40,492 bases of DNA from Butyriboletus loyo (lineage: Eukaryota; Basidiomycota; Agaricomycetes; Boletales; Boletaceae). This document shows, one piece after another, positions 35,600 through 40,492 of this stretch; position 1 is the stretch's first letter, and each line of letters starts with the position of its first letter. The position numbers and the translations under genes are program-made. The stretch covers positions 1 through 40,492 of the forward strand of contig JBBPSI010000218.1 of assembly GCA_038093515.1 (NCBI GenBank), given 5' to 3'. Below the pieces are notes generated by a model. That model searched no databases. It saw nothing but the letters and a program-made list of their open reading frames with translations, and was not told the origin of the DNA.

Positions 35600-37629
35600 A
35601 TGGCATATCCTCCGCTCGTCAGGCAGGATGGCTTCCAGCTGCCGTCCCCCGCACATACTGCGTCCCCAAAGTCCACCCCCGACGATGACCCCGACGAGCT
35701 GCTCTTCATGCCACACAACATCACCTTTCTCCCCGAATCATTGCGGAGGTTCCCCGCCCAGGCCCAATCGCACCACCCCACTCACAACCAGCAACCGATC
35801 GACTTTACAGACGAACTCGCCAACCTCATAGAGACGCCCCACGTCTCCTCCCATGAGCGATCGACACACTCACGCTCCCCCAACGATGAAACGTATAGGC
35901 ACAACATCTTTGACATCTCCGCGCCCACCTCCGCACAGCAACAGCACCATCAAGACATCTACCACCACGACTATGCCCACTTCAACCCCACCCTCCCCGC
36001 ACTCAATTCCTCCGTGCGCTACGAGCCACACCCAGATCCGTCCGCAGGATTCCAATACCGCCACTCGCCCTCTCCCACTCATCGCTCACGCTCACGGTCC
36101 CGGGGCACTTCCGTCGGTCCGACGAGACCCGCCCGCCGTGACCGTCGGGCCAATTCCATCTCCTCGCACGTATCCAGCAACAGTCCCCCGCCCCGCCCCC
36201 ACCCCCAGGCCATCGTCATCCCTGGCCGCGGAAACCCCATGGGGGGATTCTTTGTCCCAAACGGCACCAGTGCACCCCCAGATTACAATCTCCCCACCCC
36301 AGATTCCCTCTCCCACTCCTTTGGTCTTCAACACGCCCACGCCCATTCCCAGTACCCCTACCCCGCACAGACCCCATCCTCGCCATACTATCCTTATCCG
36401 CCTGTCAACCGCGCCGGTACGCCCAGCATGAGTATATCCCCCACCGACGTGGAGGCGCTCAACAATATATCCTTCAATGGCATTACCGCCCATCATCTCG
36501 CGTCCTCCCTCCCTGCCTCCCACGTCACCAGCCTCCCCAAATCCGCCGTGTCTGCCACCTCGTCCACATCGACGACCAAACAACTCGATCCCGACGGCCA
36601 CCTCTCTGAAAAACGACGCCGACGACGAGAATCGCATAATGCCGTCGAGCGCCGAAGGCGAGATAACATTAACGAGCGCATCGGCGAACTCGCTGGCCTC
36701 ATTCCTGGCGTCCTCTTCGAGTGCGACGGCCCGCTCGTCGTGCCGGGTACCACGCCACCTGCAGGATCGGTACCCGGGCCGAACTTTGCAGACGACTTGT
36801 TTATGATCGGTGTCTTGAGCGACTCTGGTGTGTGGCTGCGGTTTACTGCCCTGTGCTGCGTTTGCTAATTGTAATATATAACAGGGATGCACGTCTTGCC
36901 GGCAGAAGAGGGGTTGCCTGATCTACCAGAAGAGGGATCGATGATGAAGAAGGATCCGAGCGAGGAAGGCGAGGTGTTGGCGCCGACGTCGCCTACCTCT
37001 CCATCTGCTCCTAACAGCAGCGTGAATGGGAACATCAATGAGCAAACAATGATCAAAGCTAACAAGGGTATGATCCTGCGCAAGGTACGTCCCCGTGCCC
37101 TGCACATACATCGTGTGTCTGACGTGCTCAACAGTCGGTCGAGTATATTCGATACCTCCAACAGCTTGTGTCGGTGCAGGCTTCGAGGGGAAGAGACTTG
37201 GAAGAGCGTAATCGGGTGTTGGAGCGAGAGCTGACAGTGCAGAGGGGGGCCGTTGCACCTCCGTCGTCTGCATCGTCTACCTCGTCTGCTTCACCGTCGG
37301 CGGCATCCTCAGTGTTCTTGTCCATGTCCTCTTCAAATACATCGACGACTTCGAAGCCGTCTTCGTCTGCGGATTCGAACGGAGGTGTGGAACTGTGTGG
37401 AGAGAATGTAGAAGACCTGGAGATGGAGGATGTTAGTGTGGAGTCGGAGGCAAGGGAGTGCTCGAGAGAGGGAGGTGTAGAGGGCGTAGGCGAGCTGCGT
37501 GGACGACGACTTGCTCGTACGCGGAACAAGGTGCAGACGCACACACTCGGACTCGGCGAGGCCAGCATGGAGATTGAAGCTGCAAAGGAGCCATCATCAT
37601 CGCTCTCGAACACGTTGTTGGGACCCTGA
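35600..37629 (+). CDS. bHLH transcription factor with very long loop
   Basis: Three exons, 35600-36827, 36885-37084 and 37135-37629, give 640 residues. I chose the ATG at 35600 because the frame upstream is a pyrimidine-rich leader that would encode an implausible Phe/Ser run. The first 330 residues are Pro/Ser/His-rich and probably disordered. The basic region ESHNAVERRRRDNINERI (about 344-361) has the H-E-R pattern of CACGTG binders (His346, Glu350, Arg354). Helix 1 ends near 370. Helix 2 (KGMILRKSVEYIRYLQQL) starts near 470, leaving a loop of about 99 residues, and leads into a leucine-zipper-like LEERNRVLEREL. The C terminus is Ser-rich and acidic. Long loops occur in some fungal bHLH factors such as Tye7. 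Target genes are unknown. An AATAAA lies at 37995. Confidence 0.92.
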
Positions 37630-38785
37630 TACCTATGACCATGATCGCTACGCCTCATCGCTCCACATGTCACGCTTTCTCGTTTCCTTTTTTTTACCGT
37701 TTGCGAAACCTTGCATCGTCGCATGCCTTTTTCCCGTGCGTTTCATCCTGCCCTCAGTTCAGCATCCCCTTTTTTTTGTTTTCATCCAAAACTTGTCCTG
37801 GAACCTCGACTTGTGCAACAAGACTTTGAAGCGACACCACTTCCTCTTCCCTATCCACCCCAACAACCGACCCACATCAACCGCCTAGCCGATCTATGCG
37901 TTTAATACGCCACTTACATGAATACGAATGTGCACATGAAAGCGATATGCTGATGCCCCCATTCTCAATTCTCATTCCTCTCCCCCTCTTTCTTAATAAA
38001 ATGTACTATCACCCCACTGTTTGTGTCGTCTCTCCCTGTCTTCGATCCAATCGACTCACGCGTACATGCTGAGCTTTGTTTCTCTTTCATGTTATTTCGT
38101 TTTTTTTTCTGGACATTATTCACGTTGGATGGGTTGTACGACGTGGGGCGAGGGAGGGGGAACTTGATATGACCATTTCATCTCCGTCTTTTGGAATTTC
38201 GAAGCTACGCTCCGTCTTTCGTCCGGTGCTGATTAATACGTTGTTTTCTGTAGTACCAGCTTGTTTGTTTGATGGAAGGCGATGAGAGGAACCTGTGCTT
38301 GTATGTATAGTTTCAAGTATTCTTTTTTTTTCCTTCCCTTTTTTTTTTTTTGGCTTGTTGTTGTCGTGCGACGATCGATATCGATTCGAATGTGATGGAT
38401 ATAGATCCTGGGAACATTATAATAGTAGCCTCGAGCCCAGAGCATGACTTTTGTGGTTTCGGGGGAGGGGGGGGGGGGAGATGGATTCAGAGGCTACCTC
38501 TTACTCGATCGTTGGCGTTTCAGGAGCGTATACATACGGATTTTAAAGTTGAGATTGATGACGATCGATGATCGATGACGCGACGGTCCGCGTGCATGTC
38601 GATCAGCGGTACTGCAAAGGTACTCGGAAAAACGTCAAGGTGTATCGGTCCACCGTACCGCAGGTCGACAGATTCCCTTCAAGCCCAAGAGAGAAAAAGA
38701 AAAATGCAAGCAACGGACGACGGTGATGATTTGGACGCAAAACGATTTTAAAGAAAAAAAGAAAAAAAAGGGAGAGACGTTCTGT
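37630..38785. other. Intergenic stretch between convergent genes
   Basis: It holds the 3' ends of the bHLH gene and the SLC35F-like gene. Homopolymer T runs (38101-38108, 38322-38351) and a G12 run (38469-38480) stand out. I see no gene. Confidence 0.6.
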
Positions 38786-40492
38786 CTAACTGTCCATGTC
38801 CTCTATATCACCCCTATGCAATACATACGAAGGTATCCGGACATCAGATTCCCCTTGTTCTTCAGCTGTAAAGTCAGGATCAGTCTAGATTCCCGACGCC
38901 CGACGATAAGAATGCATGGATAGGGATACGACATACGGGTAGCATGCCAAAAGTACACGACAAGACCCGACATGACCACGGCGAACGCAGGAAAGTATAA
39001 CCAGTATGGGGAGTAATGCTGGTCGAAGAGAGAGTGGCGTGGCGTTAGATATCGGGCAGCCTGGAGTGTTAAACAAGGTACGTACAAAGAGGAAGAGACC
39101 TTGTCCGTCCATGGTCAGTATCGCCATCCAAGGGCAAGCGAGACGACGTACCAAAAACGAGTCCATAAAAGTCGCTGGTAAGTAGGGACATATTAAAGTA
39201 GGAAGACGATGCGGTGCGGTAGAGCAACGGCGCCAGAGAGAAAAACATGAATCCGGCTTGTCACCTCGTCAGCTTCTTCCCATCCCTCACGCGCAAGAGG
39301 GGGCTTACATATCGTATATATGAGCACAAGTCCGACTACAATCGGGTCAGTACGTTGGAACGCAAAGTTTGGGTCCACCCACTCGTCCCACTGTCCCATG
39401 GAGCAACCGCAACCAAATTTCGTTCCCAAACGAATGCTTGGATGCCGCTCACGAAGGTGCCCCACATACCAAGTTGTCCAACGACCTGGAGGTCTCATGC
39501 AAACAAGATCACGGAAATGTTGCATGGCGTACGCACCTCGTACAGTGGTGAGCGCCTCACAAAGAACTCTTCTGTCGCGTTTGCTGTGCCAGCAGTGAGT
39601 CTACCTGGTCCGTGACTTATTCACCCGAGCACGCACAAATGCCAAAGATTGTGGCAGCCACGACCATCAAGGCGTCTCCCAAGCCACGGCTCTCAGCATG
39701 TGCATCTTTATTAGTGACCAAGTCGGATACGACGAGGAGGCACAGCCCAGCGATGGCGATCACAACACCCTGGAAGACGGGGTCAATACGGAACATCGTC
39801 AAGGGGATCATACCGAGACTCACCAATACCTGTGTCCAGTGGTAGTTTGTTCTCATATATATCCAACTAGCGAACAAGCACACTGGGATAGCCCATCTGC
39901 GAAAGAGGTTGGCACCAGAATACAATCATAGACAAGCATCTCACGCGTCTAGCAACATGCACGAGAAAAGGTCGGTATAGCCATATGCCTTTTTGCCGGT
40001 AGAAATGTCACATTTTTTTCGGAGGGATGGAGTCAGGCTGATGTGCATCACTCACCTTGACAGCAAGATAGTTTCCTTCTGCATCACCAAACGCCAAGAG
40101 AAAGTCTGGAACGGGAGGGTTTGAGGAAGAACAAGACGCAAATCCAATAGCCGGACGACCCACATTTCCATCCATCCCGCATTATGAGCTTTCCCCAGCC
40201 GCCAAGTCCATCTGGGGAGGTGAGTGAATGAACGGTGGTTCAGAGGCCGGTACTCACAGCGATGGATAGTATAAGGTGTATACACAACAAAGATGGAGAG
40301 ATAACTATGATATCAAGAAAATATGATGACACACAGGATCACAGAAGAGCTACCACTTACATGAAAAATGTTTGTGTACTGGGCAAGATCCAATGCCGCT
40401 CGACTAATGCGGTTGTCGTGACGGACGAACATGTGACGGAGAGACTCAATAGTTGCCCACCGAGAAGGGCATACATAAAAGCCGGCGTCCAA
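38786..40492 (-). CDS. SLC35F-like transporter (DMT superfamily), 5' end outside the window
   Basis: SLC35F proteins are multi-pass members of the drug/metabolite transporter superfamily with poorly known substrates. Fourteen exons are visible (minus): 40492-40361, 40304-40258, 40211-40164, 40105-40056, 39988-39945, 39896-39830, 39769-39637, 39583-39537, 39485-39392, 39335-39309, 39256-39152, 39099-39086, 39018-38937, 38865-38786. They give 322 residues plus an unseen N terminus, and all phases agree. Family landmarks are LLGGQLLSLSVT, VYTPYTIHR, DAEGNYLAVKAY, LLDAWAIPV, HWTQ, LTSDFYGLVFG and YWLYFPAFAVVMSGLVVYF. Exon 12 is only 14 nt. The 56-nt intron 39391-39336 explains an apparent frame change (ERNLVAVAPWD then GLVLIYT). 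About ten hydrophobic segments are expected; eight or nine are visible. Confidence 0.93.

Noticed and set aside
36092..36892. Long open frame on the minus strand inside the bHLH gene
   Set aside because: It is a shadow of GC-rich, Pro/Ser-coding sequence; the + strand has the domain, splice sites and stop.
39193..39525. Apparent frameshift in the SLC35F-like gene
   Set aside because: A 56-nt GT-AG intron (39391-39336, with CTGAC branch) restores frame and family sequence, so no lesion is needed.

Overview
The window looks like nuclear DNA of a basidiomycete fungus, most likely an Agaricomycete. Genes carry many short introns (about 44-70 nt, usually GT-AG with CTNAC-type branch points). The conserved genes are fungal orthologues, and the accessory genes (Crinkler-type REase-kinase proteins, a mushroom-type G-domain GTPase) are typical of this class. 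A Cantharellales/Rhizoctonia-like source is possible, but the sequence alone cannot settle it.

Layout. 1-3140 is repeat-rich DNA: a direct repeat with imperfect tandem units, a roughly 900-bp tract built from AGTGTA words whose strand switches midway, and decayed direct repeats. 3220-5660 holds eleven related 30-33 bp palindromes in two clusters around one hypothetical ORF. At 5767-5851, behind a TATA-like box, all conserved parts of a type I hammerhead ribozyme are present. 6082-8226 (minus) is a Crinkler-type effector with two header-like domains, a PD-(D/E)XK nuclease domain and a kinase-like domain; its frame changes at a gap that may be a deletion or a short intron. A tRNA-Val(CAC) follows.

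8619-22137 is the conserved core: PIG-A/GPI3 (+), a WW-domain protein (-), UNC50/GMH1 (+, sharing a 132-bp divergent promoter with the WW gene), the calcineurin A catalytic subunit (+) and a P-loop GTPase with a C-terminal membrane segment (-). I resolved exon structures for all of these from splice sites, reading phase and family conservation.

22138-29167 is accessory again. Two nearly identical copies of one small gene lie head to head in an inverted duplication (arms about 0.8 kb, spacer about 2.5 kb). The spacer holds unrecognised or decayed coding fragments. To the right is a 5'-truncated paralogue of the Crinkler kinase module with an in-frame stop. 29168-35599 is gene-poor DNA in front of a bHLH transcription factor (35600-37629) with an exceptionally long HLH loop. 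The right end carries most of an SLC35F-like transporter (-) that runs off the window.

The conserved genes serve unrelated housekeeping roles: GPI anchors, Golgi trafficking, Ca2+ signalling, transport and transcription. The accessory parts share signs of repeat-driven change. The best candidate for something undescribed is the hammerhead ribozyme with its promoter-like box next to the palindrome family.
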